The notes beneath the pieces are model-generated. The model had not been told where the DNA came from and ran no database searches. It was given only the letters and a program-made list of their open reading frames with translations. From Methanohalophilus euhalobius (lineage in GTDB: Archaea; Halobacteriota; Methanosarcinia; Methanosarcinales; Methanosarcinaceae), in the NCBI RefSeq assembly GCF_900215215.1, contig NZ_OBDR01000013.1, positions 1 through 50,553 on the forward strand: DNA of 50,553 nt, given 5' to 3'. Each line of letters begins with the position of its first letter. Within the stretch, counting starts at the first letter, position 1. Shown in pieces: positions 17,539-26,526 of this stretch. Position numbers and translations under genes: made by a program.

Positions 17539-17907
17539 TCAGGACCACTCATCATCTTTTTCATGCTTGTCTTTTTCTTCAGCGGGTACATCCTCGCCCA
17601 AAGATTTTGCAAGCATCTTTTCAAGCCGGTCGATTTTTTCTTCCAGGTTCTTTACATGTTCCTGGGTTGCAACATCGGATTTGTTGACAGCTTCCTTGAC
17701 CCGGGAAGACATCTTTTCCTCCATCTCTTCCTGCTGCTTTCTCTTGGATTCAATCAAGTCTGTCACGAACTTTTTACCCTCTTCCCTGTTAATTTCCCCC
17801 CTTTCGACGAGTTCTTTCACATATTCATTAATCTTCTCTTCGGTCAGGGCATACAAGCCCACGGTAAAAAGCCCAAATTTTTTCATATAATATACTGGAT
17901 CGTACAT
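17539..17907 (-). CDS. Phasin-like coiled-coil protein
   Basis: A protein of about 122 residues. The short hydrophobic N-terminus (YYMKKFGLFTVGLYALTEEKI) is followed by a long charged helix (ELVERGEINREEGKKFVTDLIE ... NLEEKIDRLEKMLAK) predicted as coiled coil, with an acidic tail. This matches the PhaF/phasin-like proteins often linked to ABC1 kinases. The start at 17907 is chosen for GGAGG 8 nt upstream; an upstream extension of 16 residues is unlikely. The ABC1 gene begins 35 nt downstream, so the two are likely an operon. Confidence 0.72.
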   Translation of the reverse strand: MYDPVYYMKKFGLFTVGLYALTEEKINEYVKELVERGEINREEGKKFVTDLIESKRKQQEEMEEKMSSRVKEAVNKSDVATQEHVKNLEEKIDRLEKMLAKSLGEDVPAEEKDKHEKDDEWS

Positions 17908-18024
17908 TTTATTAAACCTCCAAGAAGTATATTGTATTTCACCATATATAAACAAAATGAAAACAAGCAGAAGAAAGAATTACCACACAGCCTGAAAACT
18001 GTATCCGCATAAAAAATATCAGAA

Positions 18025-19743
18025 TTACTTTGAAATCATCCCGTCAATACCCTTTCCAATGTAGGTCACACCGGTTGATTCTATGAAGTTATCACATACT
18101 TGCCGGGCATCCCCCTCTTCAATAACCGAACCTCCGGATAACAAAACTGCCCTGTGGGCTACTTCTTTCACAAAATCCATATGATGGCTGACAAAAACTA
18201 TTGTCGTGCCAAACCTGCGATTTATTTCCTTGAGCGAATTGGTAACATCTCTCAGAGTAATCGGGTCAAGATCTCCAAAAGGTTCATCCAGCATGAGTAT
18301 ATCCGGAGATGTGGCAAGAGATACCGCTATGTAGGACCTCACATGTTCTCCGCCACTTATCTGTGCAGGTTTCTTTTCAAGTATGTCAGGAGAAAGATCC
18401 AGAGCATCAAATACAGGTTCTGCATATTTGGCCACATCGAGTTGCGGCCATGCGGGGAATAATTCAAGATAGACCTGTGGCGTCAGTCCCATTTTTGAAA
18501 GGGATTGTTCTTTTTCTGCCTCTGCCATATCGGGCAACTGATAAATCGTATCCAGCATCTTTTCAGAAATACCCAACTCCTCTGCTTTTTGACGGGCGTG
18601 TTCTATCGCACCCTGTCTTTTGAGCCTGAGTTTAAAGGCAATATGCTGTCCTATTGTGGAATGGGGGGACAACGTAAATTCCTGATGCATGATACTCATT
18701 CTGCGACGCATTTCCATTCTTTGCGGGCTGAAACGGGAAATATCAATCCAGTTATCCTCAAGAGAATAAAGGACCCTTCCGCTTTGAGGTTCGAGAAGGC
18801 CGGCAAGCATCCGCAGCAGGGTTGTCTTGCCACTTCCGGAAGGGCCTATCAAACCCAGTATCTCACCCCTGTTAACAGAAAGAGAGATATCCTTCAGGTC
18901 CAGAACTTCTCCTACCCTCCAGAGGGAATAACGCTTGGCAAGATTTTCTGCCCTGACACAAACCTCCTCTGAAAAAGTACCCAGAGGTTTTTTGTCAGCC
19001 ATCCCATGAAGGAACTTGTCCAGAACTTGTCCAGAGTCACCTGATGCTACAATTTTTCCTTCATCAATGCAGAGCATATCATCGGCAAGGTAACTCAAAA
19101 TTTCCGGCAGATGGGATACTACCAGAATAGGAATGTTGAGTTTTTCTTTCAGAAGAAGAATTATGTCCAGTATTTGCTGTTTGGAATCCGGTCCAGCCAT
19201 TGTGACAGGCTCATCAAGAAGCAGCACGGATGGCCGGGATGCAAGCTGGCGGGCAAGAATCAGACGTTGTTTTTCTCCTCCACTCAATGCTCCGGAGAAA
19301 TGCAGGGCTTTTTCCTTCAAACCCACAATACCCAGATAGGCCATTGCCTCCTCATACATTTCATCGTAAAGAGGGTGATCGTTATCCGGAAGGGCTTCGT
19401 AACCTTCCCTTGCATAATAAAGCCTGCGGATTATATTTTCAACTGCTTTACCGGACCAGAGGCTGAAGTTGCGCTGAAGATGAAGGGCACTATTGCTCAT
19501 CAAAAAACGTTGACCGGTTTGCCCCATATCCGGACTTATAGCCGTTTCGTCAATCTCAATCGTCCCACTGTCAAAGGTTTCAATTCCACGCAAAATTTTA
19601 AGCAAGGTAGATTTGCCACTACCGCTTTTACCTGTAATACCAAGTATTTCGCCATTCTGTACGGTAAAACTGATGTCCTCAAGTACCTGTTTTTTCCCGC
19701 AGGGAGAATCGTAAATTTTTGAAATACCTTTTACTTTAAGCAT
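18025..19743 (-). CDS. atwA: Methyl-coenzyme M reductase activation component A2 (AtwA)
   Basis: A 572-residue twin ABC ATPase with no membrane segments. Domain 1 has Walker A GKSGSGKST, signature LSGGEKQRL and VLLLDEPVT; domain 2 has GPSGSGKTT, ISGGEHVRS and ILMLDEPFGD. Fused soluble ABC pairs of this form in methanogens are component A2, which uses ATP in the reductive activation of the Ni centre of methyl-coenzyme M reductase. The start at 19743 has GAGGTGG directly upstream; the 28-residue upstream extension is out of family. It follows GGGP synthase by 28 nt. Confidence 0.83.
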   Translation of the reverse strand: MLKVKGISKIYDSPCGKKQVLEDISFTVQNGEILGITGKSGSGKSTLLKILRGIETFDSGTIEIDETAISPDMGQTGQRFLMSNSALHLQRNFSLWSGKAVENIIRRLYYAREGYEALPDNDHPLYDEMYEEAMAYLGIVGLKEKALHFSGALSGGEKQRLILARQLASRPSVLLLDEPVTMAGPDSKQQILDIILLLKEKLNIPILVVSHLPEILSYLADDMLCIDEGKIVASGDSGQVLDKFLHGMADKKPLGTFSEEVCVRAENLAKRYSLWRVGEVLDLKDISLSVNRGEILGLIGPSGSGKTTLLRMLAGLLEPQSGRVLYSLEDNWIDISRFSPQRMEMRRRMSIMHQEFTLSPHSTIGQHIAFKLRLKRQGAIEHARQKAEELGISEKMLDTIYQLPDMAEAEKEQSLSKMGLTPQVYLELFPAWPQLDVAKYAEPVFDALDLSPDILEKKPAQISGGEHVRSYIAVSLATSPDILMLDEPFGDLDPITLRDVTNSLKEINRRFGTTIVFVSHHMDFVKEVAHRAVLLSGGSVIEEGDARQVCDNFIESTGVTYIGKGIDGMISK

Positions 19744-19771
19744 TTCCCACCTCATTAAGGGAAATCCATTT

Positions 19772-20515
19772 TTAACTTTTGATCGCAGAAACGAATTCAG
19801 CAATCTTTGCGCGGACATCGCCAGCATCTTCCACGGCAGTACCTGTCACGATCATATCCGCCCCTGCCTTTGCACAGGCAGCTGCAGCATTACGGTCGCG
19901 GATACCTCCACCTACTATCAAGTGTCCTTTATCGATAGCATGTTTCACAGCACCCACCATTTCAACCGGAACCGGATTATCTGCACCCGAACCTGCCTCG
20001 AGATAAACATAGCGCATTCCAAAGTAGGATCCTGCAAGAGCATAGGCTGCAGCAAGCTCCGGTTTTGTACGGGGCAGCAAACGTGCATCCCCTACCCATC
20101 CAACCGTGCCGCCTGGTTCCACTATCAGGTAGGCCATTGGAATGGGTTCAATGCCGAATTTGCGTACAAGAGGTGCACCCATCGCCTGGTTGGTAACAAT
20201 ATAGTTGATATCCCTGGAATTCAGCAGGCTCATGAAAAAAATAGCATCGGCGTATGAGCTCACGCCTGCGGAATCGCCGGGGAAAAGAATAGTTGGCACA
20301 TCAATTTGTTCTTTCATCAGCTGAAGGGTCTGATCAAGAACCTGACCCATCGCTCCGGTGGAACCCCCAATCATTATAGCATCGGTGCCTCCCTCAACGG
20401 CAGCTTTTGCAATCTCTGCCGCCCTTTCGGGTTTTTGGGAGGCGGGGTCTATAAGTGTCAGATGGACACAACCGTCCCTCTTTACAATATTATTGAGGTA
20501 CTCTTCCACCTGCAT
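19772..20515 (-). CDS. Geranylgeranylglyceryl phosphate synthase
   Basis: A 247-residue TIM-barrel prenyltransferase. Visible motifs are HLTLIDP at the N-terminus, MIGGSTG, the TNQAMG segment, YLEAGSGA (phosphate/glycerol site) and GGGIRD near the C-terminus. It joins geranylgeranyl diphosphate to sn-glycerol-1-phosphate, the first committed ether-lipid step. The ATG at 20515 matches the family start; the frame runs upstream through the L40e gene, which overrules earlier starts. It lies 8 nt after L40e, in an operon with atwA. Confidence 0.92.
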   Translation of the reverse strand: MQVEEYLNNIVKRDGCVHLTLIDPASQKPERAAEIAKAAVEGGTDAIMIGGSTGAMGQVLDQTLQLMKEQIDVPTILFPGDSAGVSSYADAIFFMSLLNSRDINYIVTNQAMGAPLVRKFGIEPIPMAYLIVEPGGTVGWVGDARLLPRTKPELAAAYALAGSYFGMRYVYLEAGSGADNPVPVEMVGAVKHAIDKGHLIVGGGIRDRNAAAACAKAGADMIVTGTAVEDAGDVRAKIAEFVSAIKS

Positions 20516-20523
20516 CAGACCGA

Positions 20524-20673
20524 TCAGCCTCTCTTTACTTCCTTGGATTTTACACGGAGATTTTTGTAACCACACTTTCTGCATTTAACAGCCCTTACAG
20601 CGTTACGGGCATTGCAATTCATGCAAATCTTCTTATTAAGTATACGTTCCTCAGCTTCGGGGAATCTTGCCAT
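20524..20673 (-). CDS. rpl40e: Ribosomal protein L40e
   Basis: A 49-residue basic zinc-ribbon protein reading [14 protein letters not shown], then [24 protein letters not shown] and ending KSKEVKRG. The four cysteines in two CxxC pairs and this text are diagnostic of archaeal large-subunit protein L40e. GGTGAG lies upstream of the ATG. It leads the minus-strand run L40e-GGGPS-atwA. Confidence 0.92.
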   Translation of the reverse strand: MARFPEAEERILNKKICMNCNARNAVRAVKCRKCGYKNLRVKSKEVKRG

Positions 20674-20730
20674 ATTCTCACCTTTGTAATAATTGTAATT
20701 AAATTAATAGTATCGGGCTGGCTAAATAGC

Positions 20731-20756
20731 CCTCAAAACATATAATTGTTTTGGGG
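20731..20756 (-). terminator. Hairpin after gatB
   Basis: CCTCAAAACA (20731-20740) pairs with TGTTTTGGGG (20747-20756) over 10 bp with one G-T pair and a 6-nt loop. It lies a few nt after the gatB stop and probably ends the gatCAB transcript. Confidence 0.5.
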
Positions 20757-20759
20757 CAA

Positions 20760-22190
20760 TCATCGATAATTCTTATCAATTTCCTCCAGCATCATCTCAC
20801 GTACTGAGCGGGCATCCGCACGACCACGTGTTTTCTTCATTACCTGACCTACAAGGAAGTTCAGGGATTTTTCCTTACCTGCAAAATAATCCTCCAGAGC
20901 TTGCGGGTTTTCTTTCAAAACTGCCTCTACAGCCTGGTCGACCACATCCCCTTCTACCTTCAGCAGCCCCTTCTCCTTTACAATGTCCATCGGGGACCCG
21001 CCTTCATCAAGGATGGTACGTATGATCTCCACAGCTGCCTTTTCGGTAACCTTACCACTGACTACCAGCTCGATGATCTTTACCATATCTTCTACTGTAA
21101 AGGAAGCTACGGTGAGATCACGGTAATTGAGCTCTCCCTTGAGGACATCGGAAACCCATACCGCTGCTGCTGCAGGATCTACCTTAGAGGCAACCTCTTC
21201 ATAGAAATCCGCCACCCTGATGTCAGATGTCAGCGCCTTGGCATGGGTATCCACCATTCCGTAGTCCGAAATGAACCTGCTACGCCTGGCATCAGGCAGC
21301 TCGGGAAGGGTTTCAAGGATACCCTCAACCCAGCTTCCAACCCTCATGGGTACCAGATCAGGTTCGGGGAAATAACGATAATCGTGCTCTTCTTCCTTGG
21401 TCCTCATGGAAATCGTGACCCCACGAGCCTCGTCAAAGTGACGTGTTTCCATAACAACCTCTTCTCCACGGCGTTTGATATTCTTCTGACGCATGATCTC
21501 ATAGAGCAGGGCCCTTTCGGCGCCTTTGTGGGAAGAGATGTTCTTAACCTCGGTTCGGTCACCCCCCGCAATAGAGATGTTGGCATCCACCCTCATCGAG
21601 CCTTCCAGGGTGCTGTCGAAGACGTCCAGATACTCAAGGATGTTACGCAGCTTGTCCAGGAAACGTCTGGCTTCCCGGGGACTGCGCATATCCGGCTCGG
21701 AAACAATCTCAATCAGGGCCATGCCCGAGCGGTTGTAGTCAATCAGTGTACCCCTGGACCTGTCAATGGTACCCATGTGCATCAGTCTACCCGGATCTTC
21801 CTCCATATGGGCGCGCCTGATCCGAACGACATGTTCACCGTCCTCACCTTCAATTACCACCCTGCCATCACTGACAATCGGGTAATCATACTGGGTGGTC
21901 TGGAAACCTTTTGGAAGATCGGGATAGTAGTAATTCTTACGATGGAACTGGGTTTGTTCCACAATCTCACAGTTTAGGGCCAGTCCGATCCTGATAGCAT
22001 ATTCCACAGCCCTTTTGTTCAGCACCGGCAGACATCCGGGAAGGCCCATACATACCGGACATACATGAGTATTGGGTTCTGAAGTATGATAGTCCGTGGA
22101 ACAGCCACAGAATAACTTGGTAGCAAGCTTGTTGAGCTGGACATGTATCTCCAGGCCTATCATGACACCATCGGGATTTTCGTATACCAT
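20760..22190 (-). CDS. gatB: Aspartyl/glutamyl-tRNA amidotransferase subunit B
   Basis: A 476-residue subunit with the GatB opening GLEIHVQLN, zinc cysteines (CGCSTDY ... CPVCMGLPG), FHRKNYYYPDLPKG, DYNRSGMALIEIVSEPD, and a C-terminal GatB/YqeY helical domain ending GQVMKKTRGRAD. It phosphorylates the misacylated tRNA residue before amidation. In archaea, where Gln-tRNA is made by GatDE, GatCAB serves Asn-tRNA. The ATG directly follows the gatA stop codon. Confidence 0.95.
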   Translation of the reverse strand: MVYENPDGVMIGLEIHVQLNKLATKLFCGCSTDYHTSEPNTHVCPVCMGLPGCLPVLNKRAVEYAIRIGLALNCEIVEQTQFHRKNYYYPDLPKGFQTTQYDYPIVSDGRVVIEGEDGEHVVRIRRAHMEEDPGRLMHMGTIDRSRGTLIDYNRSGMALIEIVSEPDMRSPREARRFLDKLRNILEYLDVFDSTLEGSMRVDANISIAGGDRTEVKNISSHKGAERALLYEIMRQKNIKRRGEEVVMETRHFDEARGVTISMRTKEEEHDYRYFPEPDLVPMRVGSWVEGILETLPELPDARRSRFISDYGMVDTHAKALTSDIRVADFYEEVASKVDPAAAAVWVSDVLKGELNYRDLTVASFTVEDMVKIIELVVSGKVTEKAAVEIIRTILDEGGSPMDIVKEKGLLKVEGDVVDQAVEAVLKENPQALEDYFAGKEKSLNFLVGQVMKKTRGRADARSVREMMLEEIDKNYR

Positions 22191-23612
22191 TTATACCACT
22201 CCGGGGGCCAGTTTAGTATGATGATTGGTATTTTTCTCAAAAGAGTGGGCTGCCTTGAGAATGGTAGCTTCATCAAAGTAGTTCCCGATTACCTGCAGTC
22301 CTACAGGCAGACCTTCGGAGAAACCACATGGCACTGATATGGAAGGCACTCCTGCAAGATTAATCGGGACAGTGTTGACATCCGAAAGATACAGGGAGAG
22401 GGGATCATCCATTTTTTCCCCTATCTTGAAGGCAGGAGTTGGCATTGTGGGTGCCATCAATACATCCACGTCCTCAAAAGCTCTTTCAAAATCCTGTTTT
22501 ACAAGGGTGCGAACCTTGAGGGCCTTTAGATAATATTTGTCATGATAGCCCGCAGAAAGAGCATAGGTTCCAAGCAGGATACGCCTTTTTACCTCTGCAC
22601 CAAACTTTTCCTGCCGGGTCTTTGAAGCCATCATATGCCAGTTTTCCCCTTCTGAACGATTTCCATAGCGAGTACCGTCAAAACGGGCAAGGTTGGAGGA
22701 GGCTTCACTCATGGCTATGATATAATACGCTGCCAGTGCATAGGGTGTGTTTGGCATCGAAACTTTTGTGTACTCAGCTCCCATATCCTCAAACTTGCCA
22801 ATAGCCTCCCATACCAATTTCTGTACATTATCATCGATGCCTTCCCCGAAGTATTCGGCAGGAACTCCGATCTTTAACCCTTCCACATCGTCCTGCAGGG
22901 CATCAGTATAACCAGCATTATGTTTAACACAGGTTGAATCCCGGTTATCATATGTGCCAATAACGTCCATCAGGGCTGCTACATCTTCCACACGATTTGC
23001 CAGTGGACCAATCTGTTCTAAAGAGTTGGCATAAGAAACCAATCCGTATCTGGAGACCGCCCCGTAAGTCGGTTTCAGGCCCACAGTCCCACAAAAGGCC
23101 GCCGGACAGCGCACCGAGCCACCTGTATCCGAACCCAGCGAGACAGGAACCTGCCCTGCAGCTACAGCAGCGGCACTGCCACCTGATGACCCCCCGGCCA
23201 CTCTTTCTGCATCCCAGGGATTAAGAGTCGGGCCATAGGTACTTGTTTCAGTGGAGGTTCCCATACCAAACTCATCCATGTTGGATTTACCGATTATCAC
23301 TGCACCGGCCTTTCGCAATCTTTCGATCACATGAGCATCATAGGGTGGCACATAACCATCCAGGATGGCAGAACTGCAGGTTGTGGATAACCCTTTCGTG
23401 GAAATATTATCCTTAATTGCAATGGGCACACCTGCAAGAGGGCCTTCAATGTCCAGAGAGTCAACTTTTCTAGCCTGATCAATAGCGTCTTCTGCAATAC
23501 AGGTGAAGGCATTAATATCACTTTTTTCTATTCTTTCCAGATAGGAGGCAACAACATCCTCGGCTGATGAGGAACCTATCTTGTTTTTTAGATCAGATAA
23601 ACCTTCCAGCAT
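22191..23612 (-). CDS. gatA: Aspartyl/glutamyl-tRNA amidotransferase subunit A
   Basis: A 473-residue amidase. The catalytic Lys is in IAIKDNIS, and the Ser-cis-Ser-Lys amidase signature is present as GGSSGGSAAAVAAG with GSDTGGSVRCPAAFCG. It releases ammonia from glutamine or asparagine for transfer by GatB. It lies between gatC and gatB in the same operon, 10 nt after gatC. Confidence 0.95.
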   Translation of the reverse strand: MLEGLSDLKNKIGSSSAEDVVASYLERIEKSDINAFTCIAEDAIDQARKVDSLDIEGPLAGVPIAIKDNISTKGLSTTCSSAILDGYVPPYDAHVIERLRKAGAVIIGKSNMDEFGMGTSTETSTYGPTLNPWDAERVAGGSSGGSAAAVAAGQVPVSLGSDTGGSVRCPAAFCGTVGLKPTYGAVSRYGLVSYANSLEQIGPLANRVEDVAALMDVIGTYDNRDSTCVKHNAGYTDALQDDVEGLKIGVPAEYFGEGIDDNVQKLVWEAIGKFEDMGAEYTKVSMPNTPYALAAYYIIAMSEASSNLARFDGTRYGNRSEGENWHMMASKTRQEKFGAEVKRRILLGTYALSAGYHDKYYLKALKVRTLVKQDFERAFEDVDVLMAPTMPTPAFKIGEKMDDPLSLYLSDVNTVPINLAGVPSISVPCGFSEGLPVGLQVIGNYFDEATILKAAHSFEKNTNHHTKLAPGVV

Positions 23613-23622
23613 TTTTTGGCCC

Positions 23623-23904
23623 TCAGATGATCTTTGGAGTTTTTATGTAGCCTTCCTGTATGTCTTCAGCATTTGCAAGAATGGCAGCCTGCTCCAGGGA
23701 ATCTGTTGGCTTATCTTCCCTGAATACATTCATGACATCGGCAACATGATATGTAGGCTTGACACCCGAGGTTTCCACCTCATCCAGCTGTCCGAAATAA
23801 TCCAGCACAGTGCTTAGTTCCGATGCAAATTCAAAAGCGTCCTCCTCATCGATATTGACCCGTGCAAGCCAGCCGATGTGTTCTACCTGTTCCTTTGTAA
23901 TCAT
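23623..23904 (-). CDS. gatC: Aspartyl/glutamyl-tRNA amidotransferase subunit C
   Basis: A 93-residue GatC, the small protein that wraps GatA and GatB. It begins MITKEQVEHIGWLARVNID and has the conserved ELSTVLDYFGQLDEV helix and the C-terminal NAEDIQEGYIKTPKII. The start at 23904 matches the family; the longer frame upstream adds a non-homologous leader. First gene of gatCAB. Confidence 0.92.
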   Translation of the reverse strand: MITKEQVEHIGWLARVNIDEEDAFEFASELSTVLDYFGQLDEVETSGVKPTYHVADVMNVFREDKPTDSLEQAAILANAEDIQEGYIKTPKII

Positions 23905-23975
23905 AATATGAAGCCTCTGTAAGCGTAATATAGCGTATGTGTTACACAAAAGGTAATGCTATTAATATGTTCTTA

Positions 23976-25139
23976 TCAGGTCTTTTTACTCCTGCGGTTT
24001 ACACCATACATCTGTACCTTTTTCATCCTGGCAAGATTGAGTACCCTGTCCATCTCATAATCCTCCAGGGCCCGGGCCTCCAGAAAACCATTTTCCACAG
24101 CTTCATTGAATATCTCATAACCAATACTGGAGCGGGCAAAAACCGTGGTGTAACCATCCGGCGTACCCACACCCCCGAAACTTATATCGGAATTTTCTGC
24201 CGCCATGTCGGTACAGAACTTGCATGAGGAGGACCTGTATTCATCAAATTCGGACAGAGAGAATCTGCTTATCTGACCTGCCTGCTCAAACTCGAACTTA
24301 CCCTTACGAATCTTCATTGCATCGATATCCGCAAGTCTCATACCATGGGTTTCAACAAATTCCTTAATGCCTTCGTAAGAAAATGTATCCATACAGAATA
24401 ATCCCAGACGCAACACATTGGCTCTCATGAACAGATGCAAAAAGCCATAGGGACTGCGCTGCATCTTGTGGACCGCATCTATATTGCAACTTGGACCTAC
24501 AAAAGCAATACTTCGCATACCCTGCTGAATGGCCTGCATCAACTGTTCCATTGTCATGCTGTGAGAATACATGCTACCAGAGGACTCAAGCACCTGTGCA
24601 CGATCCTCAGCAATAATTGCAACCGGTTTCCAGGGTTGATCCTTTGAATGAGTGGTTACTACCGCACAATCAATCAGGCCTTCCTCCAGTCCATAAGCCA
24701 GCAATGCCGTAACAGCACCTCCATCCTGTCCATTATGTCGGGGAAGCAGGCTTTTGGCACTGTATGCAAACCTGAGTTTGCCCACAAGTTCCTCTTCTGT
24801 AGTAATAGTGCGAGGGCACTGGTTGTAACACACACCACAGGACGTACATGGGCCTACAATCCTGGGACGTTTACCCTTTATTGCTATGGATTCACAGGAT
24901 GCGGCACAGGCTCCGCAAAGGGTACATATGCCTGGCTTGATAACATCTTTGTTAAGTTTGCCAAAAGAAACACGTTTTTTCTCATCAAGACTGCGTTTGA
25001 GACGTATTACGCTTTTTTTCATCTCATTAAATGTTTTCAGGCATTCACTTGAACAAAAATAATAGGTCTTACCATCATACTCCTGCTGGAAAGAAGTGTC
25101 TTCCTCTACTTTTTTTTTACAAATCGGATCCTGTTTCAT
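23976..25139 (-). CDS. FrhB/FpoF-family F420-linked oxidoreductase with N-terminal YHS domain
   Basis: A 387-residue protein. The N-terminus is a YHS metal-binding domain (DPICKKKVEEDTS ... YYFCSSECLKTF, residues about 4-40). Two 4Fe-4S ferredoxin motifs follow (CTLCGACAASC and CTSCGVCYNQCP), then the FrhB N- and C-terminal domains (GQDGGAVTALLAYGLE, FVGPSCNIDAV, CKFCTDMAAENSDISFGGVG). FrhB proteins carry FAD and move electrons between F420 and Fe-S centres. The natural partner is not known. The ATG at 25139 is preceded by GGTGG. Divergent from a radical SAM gene. Confidence 0.82.
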   Translation of the reverse strand: MKQDPICKKKVEEDTSFQQEYDGKTYYFCSSECLKTFNEMKKSVIRLKRSLDEKKRVSFGKLNKDVIKPGICTLCGACAASCESIAIKGKRPRIVGPCTSCGVCYNQCPRTITTEEELVGKLRFAYSAKSLLPRHNGQDGGAVTALLAYGLEEGLIDCAVVTTHSKDQPWKPVAIIAEDRAQVLESSGSMYSHSMTMEQLMQAIQQGMRSIAFVGPSCNIDAVHKMQRSPYGFLHLFMRANVLRLGLFCMDTFSYEGIKEFVETHGMRLADIDAMKIRKGKFEFEQAGQISRFSLSEFDEYRSSSCKFCTDMAAENSDISFGGVGTPDGYTTVFARSSIGYEIFNEAVENGFLEARALEDYEMDRVLNLARMKKVQMYGVNRRSKKT

Positions 25140-25237
25140 TATATCCACCGCAAAAACTGTCTATAATAGGATATAGCTGCACTATTATAAACTGATGGCA
25201 GAAAACTATAATTAATCTTACTACCCACCATGAGTAT

Positions 25238-26215
25238 ATGGATGCCCAGACAAAAGCCGAATTACTGGCAACAGGAAGAGTGGCAATCGATGAAAAACTA
25301 CTCGGGAAAACTACTGTTTCAACTGCAGGACCGGGTGCCGGCAAAGTAGGATTCTTTTTTAGTTCCGGAGGACGCCGGGTAAAACTTGGAGCAGATGCAA
25401 AATCTCCTTTAAAAGCGATTGAAAAGGATGGAAAGATCTGTATCTACAAAGAGGATAAACTGCTTGCCTGCGGACAAATTGAGGAAGAACTGCTTCACTG
25501 TCCCGAGCAGGCGTATATTAATATGACCGAGACCTGTATATTTGACTGTAAATTCTGCCCTGTCCCAAAACTCAATGGCAGGGTCAAATCAGTTGAAGAA
25601 GTGCTGGATATGATAGAAAAAGCACATGATACGAAAAAGATGAAAGCCATATCCATCACTGCCGGGGTTGATGAGACAGTTGAAAAGGAAGTTGAACGGG
25701 CGGTTGAGGTTGTCAGAAAATGCGAAAGATACCATGTACCCATCGGGGTTTCAGTATATCCCACAATCAATTCCAACAAACTGCTAAAAGAAGCCGGCGC
25801 AGATGAGATAAAATATAATGTAGAGACCATGGACCGCCAACTGTACAGCGCACTCTGTGGTGAACAGGACCTTGATTTTATACTGGACTGCCTTTCCGAA
25901 GCTGTCCGGATGTTTGGCAAGAACAAGGTTTGTTCCAATTTCATAATCGGTCTGGGAGAGAGCGATGAAACCGCAATGGAAGGAATCCGGGAACTTGTAC
26001 GAAGAGGTGTGGTTCCTATCCTGAGACCCGCAACAAGCCATCCCCTCAGAAAGAAAGAGGTTAATATAGAGAGGCCTTCAAAGGAACGTATCCTCAAACT
26101 CACCCGTTTCCTGAAAGAGGAGCTGGATCAAGCAGGGCTTGATACAAGACTGTTCAGGACAATGTGCCTGCCATGCACAGGTTGTGATCTGGGCCCTCAT
26201 AGAGATCTGGGATAA
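25238..26215 (+). CDS. Uncharacterised radical SAM protein
   Basis: A 325-residue protein. An unrecognised N-terminal segment of about 85 residues is followed by a radical SAM barrel with CIFDCKFC (CxxxCxxC) near residue 92, and a C-terminal CLPCTGCDLGPH (three cysteines) that could bind another metal centre. The barrel resembles the biotin-synthase/Elp3-like group (GVSVYPT, NFIIGLGE). I do not recognise a characterised methanogen enzyme; it is not Mmp10, whose text differs. It is divergent from the YHS-FrhB gene across a 98-nt spacer. Confidence 0.75.
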   Translation: MDAQTKAELLATGRVAIDEKLLGKTTVSTAGPGAGKVGFFFSSGGRRVKLGADAKSPLKAIEKDGKICIYKEDKLLACGQIEEELLHCPEQAYINMTETCIFDCKFCPVPKLNGRVKSVEEVLDMIEKAHDTKKMKAISITAGVDETVEKEVERAVEVVRKCERYHVPIGVSVYPTINSNKLLKEAGADEIKYNVETMDRQLYSALCGEQDLDFILDCLSEAVRMFGKNKVCSNFIIGLGESDETAMEGIRELVRRGVVPILRPATSHPLRKKEVNIERPSKERILKLTRFLKEELDQAGLDTRLFRTMCLPCTGCDLGPHRDLG

Positions 26216-26310
26216 AAATCAGTCGACAAATTTTGTGCTAATTATAAAATATGCCACTGTGCGATAATAAAGGAAAGTATTTATTGCAAAGGGATTCCAA
26301 GGGGTTGACT

Positions 26311-26523
26311 ATGAGTCTGTTAGAAAAACTCTGTAACATCAATGTGGGCTATATCATAGTAGCGGGGATTGCTCTGAGTGCTCTGCTCTTTAAGTTCCTT
26401 CTCCAGTATGCTGAAGAAGGGAATCTGGTACTTGTTATATTGCTTGGTCTTGCTATTGGTTTTGTGGCCACATTAATTACCCGGGTTGTCAAGAACCAGC
26501 GCTATTTGCAACAGCTTAAATAA
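26311..26523 (+). CDS. Small two-helix membrane protein
   Basis: A 70-residue protein with two hydrophobic helices (VGYIIVAGIALSALLFKFLL and LVLVILLGLAIGFVATLI) and a basic C-terminus (RVVKNQRYLQQLK). The start at 26311 is preceded by AAGGGG. Family unknown. It ends 3 nt before the convergent Mrr-like gene. Confidence 0.6.
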   Translation: MSLLEKLCNINVGYIIVAGIALSALLFKFLLQYAEEGNLVLVILLGLAIGFVATLITRVVKNQRYLQQLK

Positions 26524-26526
26524 CAT

